This document shows positions 5,883-13,834 of a stretch of 38,589 bases of DNA, one piece after another. A program made the position numbers and the translations under genes. The stretch is from JAHECQ01 sp047638695. GTDB lineage: Bacteria > Actinomycetota > Acidimicrobiia > Acidimicrobiales > SZUA-35. Positions within the stretch are counted from its first letter, which is position 1; the number at the start of each line of letters is the position of its first letter. Under the pieces are notes generated by a model. It did no database searches and was not told the DNA's origin. It saw only the letters and a list, made by a program, of their open reading frames with translations. The stretch covers positions 1 through 38,589 of the forward strand of contig JBLINY010000035.1 in assembly GCA_047638695.1 (NCBI GenBank), given 5' to 3'.

Positions 5883-7142
5883 GTGATTGATCTGCGCCGA
5901 TTGAGGGATGAAGACGACTACCGCCGGGGCGTTGTGCGCAAAGGCGCAACGGCCGAGGCAATCGCCGCCGTACTGGAGGCTGATGCTTCGGCTCGTGACG
6001 TTCGAGCCGAGACCGAAAATCTCCGAGCCCAGTCGAACGCCGCCTCAAAGGAAATCGGCCAGGCCAGTCCCGACGAGCGGCAGGCCAAAATCGATGCCGC
6101 CCAGGGGCTAAAGGCCGACCTGCAAGCGGCCGAGGTACATCTGACCTCGGCCGAGGCGACCATCGACGAGCTGGCGTTGCAGCTACCGAACCCGGCCCAC
6201 CCGTCGGTGCCCGACGGTGGCGAAGACGACTATCGAGTCGAGATCGTGGTCGGCGAACAAACGCCAGCGCCCCCATTGGACCACGCTGAAATTGGCGAGA
6301 AATTGGGTCTTGTCGATGCCGAGCGAGCGGTGCGCATGTCGGGCAGCCGCTTTGCGTACCTCATGGGCGACGCAGTGCTGCTGCAGTTCGGGTTGGTGCA
6401 ATGGGTGATGAACAAGCTGGTGAAGAAGGGCTTCTGTCCGGTCATCCCACCGGTATTGGTTCGCGAAGACATGATGGTCGATGCCGGGTTCTTTCCCACC
6501 GACCGTAATCAGGTCTACGAGCTGGAAAAGGACGAACTGTTCCTGGTGGGAACAGCCGAAGTCGGTCTAGCCGGCATCCACCGAGGCGAGCGGTTGGATG
6601 CTGATGAGCTACCGAGGCGCTACGTGGGCTACTCGACCTGCTTCCGCCGCGAAGCGGGCACGTACGGCAAGGACACCCAGGGCCTGTTCCGGGTGCACCA
6701 GTTCGACAAAGTCGAGATGTTTGTTTATTCCGATCCATCGCGATCTTGGGATGAGCTCGAGTTGCTCCGCTCGGTCGAGGAGGAAATCTTCGCCGAACTA
6801 GAGATGCCGTACCGCGTGATCACCGTCGGAGCTGGCGACCTTGGTGGCGCCGCGGCCAAGAAGTACGACGTCGAGGTGTGGCTGCCGTCGGAGCAGCGCT
6901 ACCGCGAGGTCACGTCGTGTTCGAACTACACCGACTACTCGGCCCGTCGCATGGGCACCAGGATGAAGGGTGAGAGCGGCAACCAGGTGCTGCACACACT
7001 GAACGGCACCGGTTGCGCCGTTGGCCGCACGCTCTTGGCGATCTTTGAGAACCACCAGCAGGCCGACGGTTCCATTTCGGTTCCGGCCGCATTGCGGCCG
7101 TTTTGCGGTCTTGACGCCCTGGGTCCAGAGGGCCGCCGATGA
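5883..7142 (+). CDS. serS: Seryl-tRNA synthetase
   Basis: This 419-residue class II synthetase charges tRNA-Ser, and also the selenocysteine tRNA with serine, which matters because a tRNA-Sec gene lies at 19440. The N-terminal 100 residues form the long coiled-coil tRNA arm. The catalytic domain shows motif 2 (FRREAGTYGKDTQGLFRVHQ) and motif 3 (NGTGCAVGRTLLAIFENHQ). Length is normal for bacteria. The GTG start at 5883 gives the standard VIDLRRLRD N-terminus and has a TACGGT box 7 nt upstream. The next gene overlaps by 4 bp, so the dehalogenase is likely co-translated. Confidence 0.96.
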   Translation: MIDLRRLRDEDDYRRGVVRKGATAEAIAAVLEADASARDVRAETENLRAQSNAASKEIGQASPDERQAKIDAAQGLKADLQAAEVHLTSAEATIDELALQLPNPAHPSVPDGGEDDYRVEIVVGEQTPAPPLDHAEIGEKLGLVDAERAVRMSGSRFAYLMGDAVLLQFGLVQWVMNKLVKKGFCPVIPPVLVREDMMVDAGFFPTDRNQVYELEKDELFLVGTAEVGLAGIHRGERLDADELPRRYVGYSTCFRREAGTYGKDTQGLFRVHQFDKVEMFVYSDPSRSWDELELLRSVEEEIFAELEMPYRVITVGAGDLGGAAAKKYDVEVWLPSEQRYREVTSCSNYTDYSARRMGTRMKGESGNQVLHTLNGTGCAVGRTLLAIFENHQQADGSISVPAALRPFCGLDALGPEGRR

Positions 7143-7795
7143 GTGGGATCGCTGTCTTCGACATCAACGAGACCACCCTTGACCTCGCACCCGTTCGGGC
7201 CGCCATTGACGATCTCGTCGCACCAGAGGGCGGCTTCACCGTCTGGTTCCAGCGACTCCTCCAGCTGTCAATGACCACCACGACGGTAGGTGACTACCAA
7301 GACTTCAGCGCCTTGGCCCAGCATGCAATGCACGCGGTCGCAGCAACCGGCGGCCGTACGCTAGGCGACGACGCCTGGGCTCAGGTCGGGGCAGCATTTG
7401 GTCAGCTCCAAGCTCACGATGACGTTGTGGCCGGACTCACGACGATGCGCGAAGCCGGCTGGGCAACGGTTGCCCTCACCAACAGCGCGCCCGCTGCCGT
7501 GCAGGGCCAGCTCGAGGGCGCGGGGCTAGCGCCGCTCTTCGATCACATTCTCTCGGTTGAGGCAGCCGGTGCGTACAAACCTTCCGCTGCGCCGTATCGG
7601 TTTGCTGCCGAGGCCATGGGCGCTGACCCCGCCGATCTTTGGATGGTGGCGTGTCACGACTGGGATCTGGCCGGCGCTCGCGCCGTTGGTTACAAAACCG
7701 CCTTCATCGAACGTCCGGCCATGTCGTACGCCGACGCGTTCCCACCGGCCGAACCAAGTAACACCCCCTACCAGCGTGATTGGCCGAGCTTGTAA
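7139..7795 (+). CDS. HAD superfamily hydrolase, type II haloacid dehalogenase-like
   Basis: 218 residues. The nucleophile motif FDINETTLD puts the catalytic aspartate at Asp8; LTNSA is motif II, YKPSAAPY supplies the motif III lysine, and CHDWDLAGAR carries the acidic motif IV. The FDxNET start is typical of L-2-haloacid dehalogenases, which hydrolyse 2-haloalkanoic acids to 2-hydroxy acids, but many relatives act on phosphates, so the substrate is open. Its ATG overlaps the serS stop. Its last 28 bp overlap the convergent regulator gene at 7768. Confidence 0.82.
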   Translation: MSGIAVFDINETTLDLAPVRAAIDDLVAPEGGFTVWFQRLLQLSMTTTTVGDYQDFSALAQHAMHAVAATGGRTLGDDAWAQVGAAFGQLQAHDDVVAGLTTMREAGWATVALTNSAPAAVQGQLEGAGLAPLFDHILSVEAAGAYKPSAAPYRFAAEAMGADPADLWMVACHDWDLAGARAVGYKTAFIERPAMSYADAFPPAEPSNTPYQRDWPSL

Positions 7796-8445
7796 CCGAC
7801 GCTGCGCACCGTCTGGATCAGGTTGGCGTGTTCTTCGCCGAGCTTGGCCCTCAACCGCCGTATATGAACGTCGACCGTGCGAGCGCCGCCGTAGTACTCG
7901 TACCCCCACACCTGACTCAACAAGATTTCGCGTGTGAAGACGCGGCCGGGGTTGGCCGCCAGGTGCTTCAGGAGCTCGTACTCCATGTAGGTGAGGTCGA
8001 GGGGTCGTCCGTCGACCTGGGCCTGGTAGGTCTCGATGTTGAGCTCAAGGGGTCCGTACTCGACGAGTTCGGGGCGTACACCGCGTCCGGCTCTCCACAG
8101 CAGATGTTTGAGTCTGGCATCGAATTCGCGGGGGTGGAACGGTGCGATGACAAAGTCATCGAACAGCTCGGCCCGGTCGTCGAGTTGGTCGAGCTGATTG
8201 CCCGACGCCAACAGCAGTAGCGGCTCGAGCGGCACGTCCTGTCGACGGAGTTCTCGGCACAATGCCCATCCTCGGTCGGCATCTTCGTCGACGGCGATGA
8301 TGGCGCCGGTCCAACCGCCCTCGGGTTCGATAGAGCCGGGGGCTTCGAGGCCGGACGAAGCGACCCACTGGTAGCCGGCCATGTCGAGGCTTCGCACAAC
8401 GTCAGCGGGCGCCGGATCGGGAAAGAGTAAAAACGTCTCTTGCAT
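7768..8445 (-). CDS. GlnR-like orphan OmpR-family response regulator
   Basis: A 225-residue DNA-binding regulator directly downstream (16 bp) of glnA. Residues 1-118 are a degenerate receiver: one aspartate remains at the expected site (AVDED, Asp53), but the acidic pocket is poor and the usual Lys-Pro is replaced by Ala-Pro (101-102). Residues 125-220 form an OmpR/PhoB winged helix. Its sequence (PGRVFTREILLSQVWGY, RTVDVHIRRLRAKLG, TVRSVGYKL) closely resembles actinobacterial GlnR, an orphan regulator of nitrogen genes. No sensor kinase is nearby. ATG 8445 was chosen because upstream codons overlap glnA. A PhoB/RegX3-type role is the main alternative. Confidence 0.72.
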   Translation of the reverse strand: MQETFLLFPDPAPADVVRSLDMAGYQWVASSGLEAPGSIEPEGGWTGAIIAVDEDADRGWALCRELRRQDVPLEPLLLLASGNQLDQLDDRAELFDDFVIAPFHPREFDARLKHLLWRAGRGVRPELVEYGPLELNIETYQAQVDGRPLDLTYMEYELLKHLAANPGRVFTREILLSQVWGYEYYGGARTVDVHIRRLRAKLGEEHANLIQTVRSVGYKLGQSRW

Positions 8446-8461
8446 TGGAGTGGTCAGCTCG

Positions 8462-9793
8462 CTACCAGGACGGTAGGTAGCGTTCGAGTTCCCAGCTACT
8501 GACGTGCGCCTTGTAGTCGCGCCATTCCGAGCGCTTGTTGCGAAGGAACCACTCGAAGATGTGGTCGCCGAGGGCGTCGTGAACGAGTTCCGACTTCTCC
8601 ATCTCGTCGAGCGCTTCGGCGAGCGATGCCGGTAGCGGGTCAATTCCCATCTTTCGGGCTTCTGACGGCGTCGTCTCGAACAGGTTCTTGGTGGTCTCGG
8701 GCGGCAGCTCGTAGCCCTCCTTGATGCCTTTCAGGCCAGCGGCGAGGATCACGGAGAACGCCAGGTACGGGTTGCACGCTGGGTCGGGCGATCGGAATTC
8801 GATGCGGGTCGAGCTGGTCTTGTCGGGCCGAGTTACCGGCACTCGAACTAGCGCAGAGCGGTTGTTCTGGGCCCAGCTGACCCAAACCGGAGCTTCGTAG
8901 CCAACGACCAATCGCTTGTAAGAATTCACGAGCTGGTTGGTGACCGCAGTGATCTCGCGGGCGTGGTGCAAAAGGCCGGCGGTGAACATCCGGCCGGTTT
9001 CACTGAGTGAATACTCCATGTCTTCAGTGTGAAAGGCGTTGTCGTCGGCACCGAAGAGTGACAAGTGGAGGTGCATGCCTGAACCCTGCATGCCAGCCAG
9101 CGGCTTCGGCATGAAGCTGGCGTAACGGCCTCGTTCCAGCGCTAATTCACGGACGATGAGCCGGAAGGTCATGATCTGGTCTGCCATCGTTAGGGCATCG
9201 GTGTAGCGAAGGTCGATCTCGTGTTGGGACGGCGAGTCTTCGTGGAAGGAGTACTCGACCGGTATGCCCATCGTCTCGAGCACCGACAGAGTTTCGCGCC
9301 GCAGGTCCGAAGCCACATCACTTGTGGTGAGATCGAAATAGCTACCGGAGTCGAGCAGCTTGGGTGCGCTGCCAGGTTCGCCATCGGCGAAATAGAAGAA
9401 CTCCATCTCGGGGGCAACGAAGAAGGCGTAGCCCTCGTCCTGAGCCTTCATCAGGTTGCGGCGCAGGACGTGTCGAGGATCACCCTCGAAGGGCAGACCA
9501 TCGGGGTTGAAGATGTTGCAGAACATCCTGGCGGTCGATCCGCCGTCGGCCCAGGGGAGCAGCTCAAAGGTGCTTGGGTCGGGCATGGCTAACACGTCAG
9601 ATTCTTGAATGCGGCTGAAGCCGTCGATAGCCGAGCCATCGAAGTGCAACCCTTCTTCAAGGGCGGTGTCGAGCTCGGCAGGAGAGATGGCGACTGACTT
9701 CAGTTGGCCGAGGACGTCGGTGAACCAAAGACGAATGAGCTTCACGCCCCGTTCCTCGACGGCCCGAAGGACGTAGTCATGCTGTGGATCCAC
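8462..9793 (-). CDS. glnA: Type I glutamine synthetase (GlnA/GlnA2-like)
   Basis: This 443-residue enzyme joins glutamate and ammonia using ATP. Motifs visible: HFDGSAIDGFSRIQESD, APEMEFFYF, GMHLHLSLF, and the RIEFRSPD...NPYLAF block. The region where adenylylated enzymes carry an NLYDLPPEE tyrosine reads NLFETTPSEA here, so the modified tyrosine is absent and the enzyme should not be controlled by adenylylation. Sequence and length resemble mycobacterial GlnA2. I place the start at GTG 9793, not the in-frame GTG at 9829: TAAGAC lies exactly 7 nt upstream of 9793, and the 9829 GTG falls in the -35 element. It is followed by the GlnR-like gene. Confidence 0.93.
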   Translation of the reverse strand: MDPQHDYVLRAVEERGVKLIRLWFTDVLGQLKSVAISPAELDTALEEGLHFDGSAIDGFSRIQESDVLAMPDPSTFELLPWADGGSTARMFCNIFNPDGLPFEGDPRHVLRRNLMKAQDEGYAFFVAPEMEFFYFADGEPGSAPKLLDSGSYFDLTTSDVASDLRRETLSVLETMGIPVEYSFHEDSPSQHEIDLRYTDALTMADQIMTFRLIVRELALERGRYASFMPKPLAGMQGSGMHLHLSLFGADDNAFHTEDMEYSLSETGRMFTAGLLHHAREITAVTNQLVNSYKRLVVGYEAPVWVSWAQNNRSALVRVPVTRPDKTSSTRIEFRSPDPACNPYLAFSVILAAGLKGIKEGYELPPETTKNLFETTPSEARKMGIDPLPASLAEALDEMEKSELVHDALGDHIFEWFLRNKRSEWRDYKAHVSSWELERYLPSW

Positions 9794-9800
9794 GTTGTCA

Positions 9801-9829
9801 GTCTTATCAGTGTCAGGTGCGGCCGTCAC
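9801..9829 (-). promoter_or_regulatory. Promoter of glnA (-35 GTGACG, -10 TAAGAC)
   Basis: On the minus strand GTGACG (9829-9824), a 17-bp spacer, TAAGAC (9806-9801) and 7 nt lead to the GTG at 9793. The GTTCACA repeats begin 14 bp upstream of the -35, an activator-like position. Confidence 0.55.
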
Positions 9830-9842
9830 CGTGTGCGCCGCG

Positions 9843-9878
9843 GTTCACACACAGTTCACAGTTAATGTTCGGTTCACA
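9843..9878. promoter_or_regulatory. GTTCACA direct-repeat operator between the two glutamine synthetase genes
   Basis: GTTCACA occurs at 9843-9849, 9854-9860 and 9872-9878. The first two are 11 bp apart, and a degenerate unit GTTAATG at 9861 is 11 bp before the last, so there are two pairs with helical-turn spacing. This resembles the 11-bp direct repeats bound by actinobacterial PhoP and partly the GAAC half-sites of GlnR. It sits 14 bp from each predicted -35. Confidence 0.6.
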
Positions 9879-9892
9879 AAGAGAGATTGTGG

Positions 9893-9920
9893 TTGCAACA
9901 TTGACGGCGTTTACTAGGAC
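9893..9920 (+). promoter_or_regulatory. Promoter of the type II glutamine synthetase gene
   Basis: TTGCAA (9893-9898), a 16-bp spacer and TAGGAC (9915-9920) precede a leader of about 28 nt. The leader carries a GGAGAAG ribosome site just before ATG 9956. Confidence 0.45.
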
Positions 9921-9955
9921 TTCCCTGGTTCAACCACCAAAGAGTCGGAGAAGAT

Positions 9956-10969
9956 ATGACCTATAGGGCCGAGTACATCTGGATCGACGGCACAGAGCCG
10001 ACCGCAGAGGTGCGCTCAAAGACCAAGATCCTCGCTGATGGCGATGAGCCTGGCATCTGGGGCTTTGATGGTTCCAGCACCAATCAGGCGACCGGCGACA
10101 ACTCCGACGTCGTCCTGCAGCCGGCGTTCACCTGCCACGACCCGATTCGTGGCGGCGACAACATCTTGGTGCTCTGCGAAACAGCCCTCACTGCTGATCT
10201 CTCGCCGCACCCCACCAATACCCGCGCTGCCGCTCGTGTCGCTCTTGAAACGTACGGCGATCAGGAGCCGTGGTTCGGCCTCGAGCAGGAATACACCATG
10301 CTCGACATGAACACGGGCTGGCCGGCCGGCTTCCCGCCGAACGGTTTCCCCGCTCCGCAGGGCCCGTACTACTGCGGCGTCGGTGCGGTAAAGATCCACG
10401 GTCGCGAGCTGGTCGAAGAGCACACAACGGCATGCATCGAGGCCGGTCTGAAGATCTCGGGAACCAACGCCGAGGTCATGCCCGGCCAGTGGGAATTCCA
10501 GATCGGTCCAGCGGACACCGTCGAGGTCGGCGACCATCTGTGGATGGCCCGCTACCTGTTGTATCGAATCGGCGAGAGGCACAACGTCGAGATTTCGATC
10601 GCGGCCAAGCCAATGAAGGGCGACTGGAACGGTGCGGGTATGCACACCAACTTCTCGACCAAGGCAATGCGTGAGAGCTACGACCCGATCATTGCTGCCT
10701 GCGAGGCCATTGGGGCGCCTGGCAAGACCGAGGAGCACCTCGCCGGTTACGGCTCAGGTATCGAGGACCGTCTTACAGGGGCCCACGAGACGCAGCGATT
10801 CGACCAGTTCAGCTATGGCGTCTCCGATCGTGGCGCCTCCATCCGGATCCCCTGGCAGGTTGCCCAGGACCAGAAGGGCTACATCGAGGATCGCCGACCG
10901 AATGCCAACGCTGACCCCTACGTGGTTGCCGCCATCATGACGAACACCGTCTGCTCCGCTCTCGCCTAG
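9956..10969 (+). CDS. glnII: Type II (eukaryote-like) glutamine synthetase
   Basis: 337 residues, the usual size of GSII rather than of the 440-470 residue type I enzymes. It makes glutamine from glutamate, ammonia and ATP. GSII motifs are clear: WGFDGSSTNQA, FGLEQEYT (metal-binding glutamates), PGQWEFQIGP, GAGMHTNFST and IRIPWQVAQDQKGYIEDRRP with the C-terminal NADPYVV. The ATG follows a GGAGAAG ribosome site. It is divergent from glnA across a shared repeat operator, so both are probably controlled by nitrogen or phosphate supply. A terminator follows. Confidence 0.95.
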   Translation: MTYRAEYIWIDGTEPTAEVRSKTKILADGDEPGIWGFDGSSTNQATGDNSDVVLQPAFTCHDPIRGGDNILVLCETALTADLSPHPTNTRAAARVALETYGDQEPWFGLEQEYTMLDMNTGWPAGFPPNGFPAPQGPYYCGVGAVKIHGRELVEEHTTACIEAGLKISGTNAEVMPGQWEFQIGPADTVEVGDHLWMARYLLYRIGERHNVEISIAAKPMKGDWNGAGMHTNFSTKAMRESYDPIIAACEAIGAPGKTEEHLAGYGSGIEDRLTGAHETQRFDQFSYGVSDRGASIRIPWQVAQDQKGYIEDRRPNANADPYVVAAIMTNTVCSALA

Positions 10970-10989
10970 AGCGCCAGATTCAGTTCTTC

Positions 10990-11043
10990 GGGTGCGGAAT
11001 CAGGGGCCGACTGGCTCATGGTTCCGCACCCGACCGCGTTTTA
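10990..11043 (+). terminator. Rho-independent terminator after glnII
   Basis: GGGTGCGGAA (10990-10999) pairs perfectly with TTCCGCACCC (11022-11031) around a 22-nt loop. It is followed by GACCGCGTTTTA. Confidence 0.7.
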
Positions 11044-11184
11044 TCCTCTGTGTTTGGTGCTCGAGTTGCACCTCTCTTCCTGGCCTAGCCCTCGCGAGGC
11101 CATCACACAGCACTAACACTGGAAGCCGAAGCTCATGTCACCCCCACAACCCCGGCCGACGAGGCCGAACTGAAAGGTCACGAC

Positions 11185-12009
11185 ATGACAGCTAATAAGA
11201 GCACCCCGTCAAAGATCAAGAAGTACGGCATCCCCGCCTCGCTGTTGGCAGGTGGCATTGCCGTAGGTTCGATGTTCGTCCCGATCAATCTGGCCAGCGC
11301 TCAAGATGACGCTCCCAGCACCGAGGGTGAGGCGTCGGAGTCGTCTGATGGCCATCATCGTGGCCGTCACGCCAAGGCCGAAGTCCTGCAGGAACTGCTG
11401 GGTCTCGATCGTGAGGGCTTCAAGGCCGCCTTCGATGAAGGCAAGACCTTGGTCGAGATCGCTGCCGAGCAAGGCCTCAGTGAAGACGAGCTCGTTGCAG
11501 CTCTGGTCGCCAGCGCCGAGGAGCGTATCGATGCTGCGGTTGAGGCCGGGAAGCTCGATCCCGCAGAGGCAGCCGAAAAGGCTGCCGGCGTCGAGGACCG
11601 AATCTCCGAGAAGGTGAACGCCGACCCCTCAGAGCTGCGACGCCCCGGCCATCGCGCTCGCCTCGCCATCGGTGTTCTTGAAGACCTTGGTCTCGATCGT
11701 GACGAGGTGAAGACCGGCACCGAAGAAGGTAAGACCCTGGCTGCGATTGCCGCCGAGCAGGGAGTCAGCGAAGATCAGCTCGTTGCCGCGCTGGTTGAAG
11801 CGGCTGAAGAGCGCATCGACGCTGCAGTCGAGGAAGACAAGATCGATGCCGCCGAGGCAGCCGAGAAAAAGGCCGATCTTGCCGAGAACATCATGGAGCG
11901 GGTCAACGCCGATCCGGCCGACCGACCCCAGCGGGGCGAAGGCCGCCCCGGTGGCCATCACCGGCACGGCGGTCCTGCCGGTGACGTCGAGGACTCCGCC
12001 ACCAGCTGA
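11185..12009 (+). CDS. Exported protein with two tandem helical repeats and His-rich ends
   Basis: 274 residues, family not recognised. A signal peptide covers about residues 1-39 (hydrophobic stretch, then LASA before QDD). Two repeats of about 80 residues follow (67-148 and 164-245, period about 96), each containing EGKTL...IAAEQG(L/V)SED, AAL(V)..AEERIDAAVE and VNADP. They are rich in Ala and Glu and predicted helical. The GKTLxxIAxEQGxSEDxL segment looks like a short helix-turn-helix-like pair. His-rich patches flank the repeats (DGHHRGRH at 55-62, GGHHRHGG at 256-263), which could bind metal. The ATG has GAAAGG upstream. Single gene with a strong terminator. Confidence 0.7.
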   Translation: MTANKSTPSKIKKYGIPASLLAGGIAVGSMFVPINLASAQDDAPSTEGEASESSDGHHRGRHAKAEVLQELLGLDREGFKAAFDEGKTLVEIAAEQGLSEDELVAALVASAEERIDAAVEAGKLDPAEAAEKAAGVEDRISEKVNADPSELRRPGHRARLAIGVLEDLGLDRDEVKTGTEEGKTLAAIAAEQGVSEDQLVAALVEAAEERIDAAVEEDKIDAAEAAEKKADLAENIMERVNADPADRPQRGEGRPGGHHRHGGPAGDVEDSATS

Positions 12010-12042
12010 TCCGGGATCGATCGTCAGAACTCCCGCCAAGAA

Positions 12043-12076
12043 GGACCGCCTCCACCTCGTGGAGGCGGTCCGAGTT
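12043..12076 (+). terminator. Rho-independent terminator after the exported repeat protein
   Basis: A perfect 13-bp stem (12043-12055 with 12059-12071), 3-nt loop CTC, then GAGTTTT. This is one of the strongest terminators in the window. Confidence 0.92.
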
Positions 12077-12125
12077 TTGCGCCGTTGCAGTTGAGAGCAC
12101 CAGCGTTATGGACAGCGGCCGGTTC

Positions 12126-12131
12126 TAGGAT
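12126..12131 (+). promoter_or_regulatory. -10 element (TAGGAT) of nadE
   Basis: TAGGAT lies exactly 7 nt before the ATG at 12139, with no ribosome site between, predicting a leaderless mRNA. Confidence 0.55.
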
Positions 12132-12138
12132 CTGTTCG

Positions 12139-13764
12139 ATGAGTCGACTCACGGTTGCTGCCTGTCAGATCAATACGGTGGTCGGCGACATCGAAGGAAA
12201 TGTCGACCGGGTCCTTGTGGCGCTGAGCGAGGCCGAGGTCGCCGGTGCGGACATCGCGGTGTTCCCGGAGCTGACGGTCAGCGGTTACCCACCGGAAGAT
12301 CTGGTTCTTAAACCCAGGTTCGTCGCTGATTGTGAAGCAGCGGTCGCTCGGATTGCGACAGCAACGGGAACGTGTGCCGCACTGATCGGCAGTGTGGTGG
12401 CCGGTGGTCAGGGTGAGCTCTTCAATACCGCGTATCTGTGTGTCGAGGGCGCTGTTGTTCACGAATATCACAAGAGACTGCTTCCGAATTACGCGGTCTT
12501 CGATGAGCAGCGCTACTTCACACCCGGCACCGAAGACGTCGCGTTGGTTGACCTCCATGGCGTGCGCGTCGGTGTCGCAATTTGCGAGGACATCTGGAGC
12601 CAAGACGGCCCGCTGGCTGAGCTGGCCGCGGCCGGCGCCGACATCGTCTTGGTTCCGAATGGGAGCCCCTACCGGCAGGGCAAGGTCGACGAGCGGGAAT
12701 CGCTGCTGCGTTCTCGAGCCAGTGAGAGCGGCTGTGCGATTGCCTATGTGAATCAGGTCGGGGGACAAGACGAGTTGGTCTTCGATGGCGGCTCGACTTT
12801 CGTGGATGCAACCGGCGCCCTGGTGGCCCGAGCCTCTCAGTTCGTTGAAGAGCAGCTGCTGTGCGAGTTTGATTTCGATGCGCCAACGCCGGTCCAACAC
12901 GTCAGCGATCGACTCGATGTTCTTGCCGAGGTGTGGGCCGCGCTCGTTCTGGGAACGCGCGACTACGTCCAGAAGAATGGGTTCGACGAGGTCGGAGTGG
13001 CGCTTTCGGGCGGTATCGACTCGTCGATTGTTGTGGCGCTTGCGGTCGATGCCCTTGGCGCTGACCGAGTTCACGCTGTGCTCATGCCCTCTCGGTTCTC
13101 GAGCGACCATTCGGTGAGTGATTCCGAGCGGCTCTGCCAGAAGTTGGGAGTCGAGTATCGGACGATTGCCATTGAGCCCGCGCACGCATCCTTGCTCGAC
13201 ATGCTCGCCCCTTCGTTCGCCGATCGCGATGCCGATACCACCGAGGAGAACCTCCAGTCGCGAATCCGCGGTGTCGTGATGATGGCGCTCTCCAACAAGT
13301 TGGGTTGGCTGATCCTCACCACCGGAAACAAGAGTGAGGTCGGGGTCGGCTATTCGACGCTCTATGGCGACACCGCGGGTGGGTTCGCGGTCATCAAAGA
13401 TGTCTTCAAGACAATGGTCTATGACCTATGCCGTTGGCGGAACAGCCAGGGCGATGGCGAGGTGATTCCCTCGCACGTGATCGACAAGCCACCATCGGCC
13501 GAACTGCGACCCGATCAGCGAGACGACCAAAGCCTGCCGGCCTACGACGTTCTGGATGCGTTGCTTCGCGACTACGTCGAGGAGGATTTGACCGCGTCGG
13601 AGCTGATCGCGGCTGGTCACGACGAAGCGGTCGTGCAGCGAATCGTACGGCTGGTTGATCTGGCCGAATACAAGCGCCGTCAGAGCCCGCCCGGGGTACG
13701 GATCAGTACGAAGGCCTTTGGTCGCGATCGCCGGGTCCCCATCACGAACAGGTATCGCGGGTAG
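12139..13764 (+). CDS. nadE: Glutamine-dependent NAD+ synthetase
   Basis: 541 residues in two domains. Residues 1-260 are a nitrilase-type glutaminase with the Glu-Lys-Cys triad (FPELTVSGYPPEDL with Glu44; a lysine in YHKRLLPNY; the cysteine in VAICEDIW). Residues 275-541 are the NAD synthetase with the ATP-pyrophosphatase loop LSGGIDSS and the TTGNKSE segment. It amidates nicotinic acid adenine dinucleotide with glutamine as nitrogen donor, so it draws on the product of the nearby glutamine synthetases. ATG 12139 is chosen because of the TAGGAT box and the standard N-terminus LTVAACQIN. Confidence 0.95.
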   Translation: MSRLTVAACQINTVVGDIEGNVDRVLVALSEAEVAGADIAVFPELTVSGYPPEDLVLKPRFVADCEAAVARIATATGTCAALIGSVVAGGQGELFNTAYLCVEGAVVHEYHKRLLPNYAVFDEQRYFTPGTEDVALVDLHGVRVGVAICEDIWSQDGPLAELAAAGADIVLVPNGSPYRQGKVDERESLLRSRASESGCAIAYVNQVGGQDELVFDGGSTFVDATGALVARASQFVEEQLLCEFDFDAPTPVQHVSDRLDVLAEVWAALVLGTRDYVQKNGFDEVGVALSGGIDSSIVVALAVDALGADRVHAVLMPSRFSSDHSVSDSERLCQKLGVEYRTIAIEPAHASLLDMLAPSFADRDADTTEENLQSRIRGVVMMALSNKLGWLILTTGNKSEVGVGYSTLYGDTAGGFAVIKDVFKTMVYDLCRWRNSQGDGEVIPSHVIDKPPSAELRPDQRDDQSLPAYDVLDALLRDYVEEDLTASELIAAGHDEAVVQRIVRLVDLAEYKRRQSPPGVRISTKAFGRDRRVPITNRYRG

Positions 13765-13816
13765 GACGACTCACCGCACGGCTGGCCGCTGACGGCGTCC
13801 AAATGGCTACACCGGG

Positions 13817-13822
13817 TAGTCT
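13817..13822 (+). promoter_or_regulatory. -10 element (TAGTCT) of the M15 peptidase gene
   Basis: TAGTCT lies 12 nt before ATG 13835, or 9 nt before an in-frame TTG at 13832, leaving almost no leader. Confidence 0.4.
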
Positions 13823-13834
13823 TGAGGCGCTTTG

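Noticed and set aside
9794..9829. GTG 9829 as the glnA start
   Set aside because: The first 12 residues are not family-like and the codon overlaps the predicted -35 (GTGACG); GTG 9793 has TAAGAC at exactly 7 nt.
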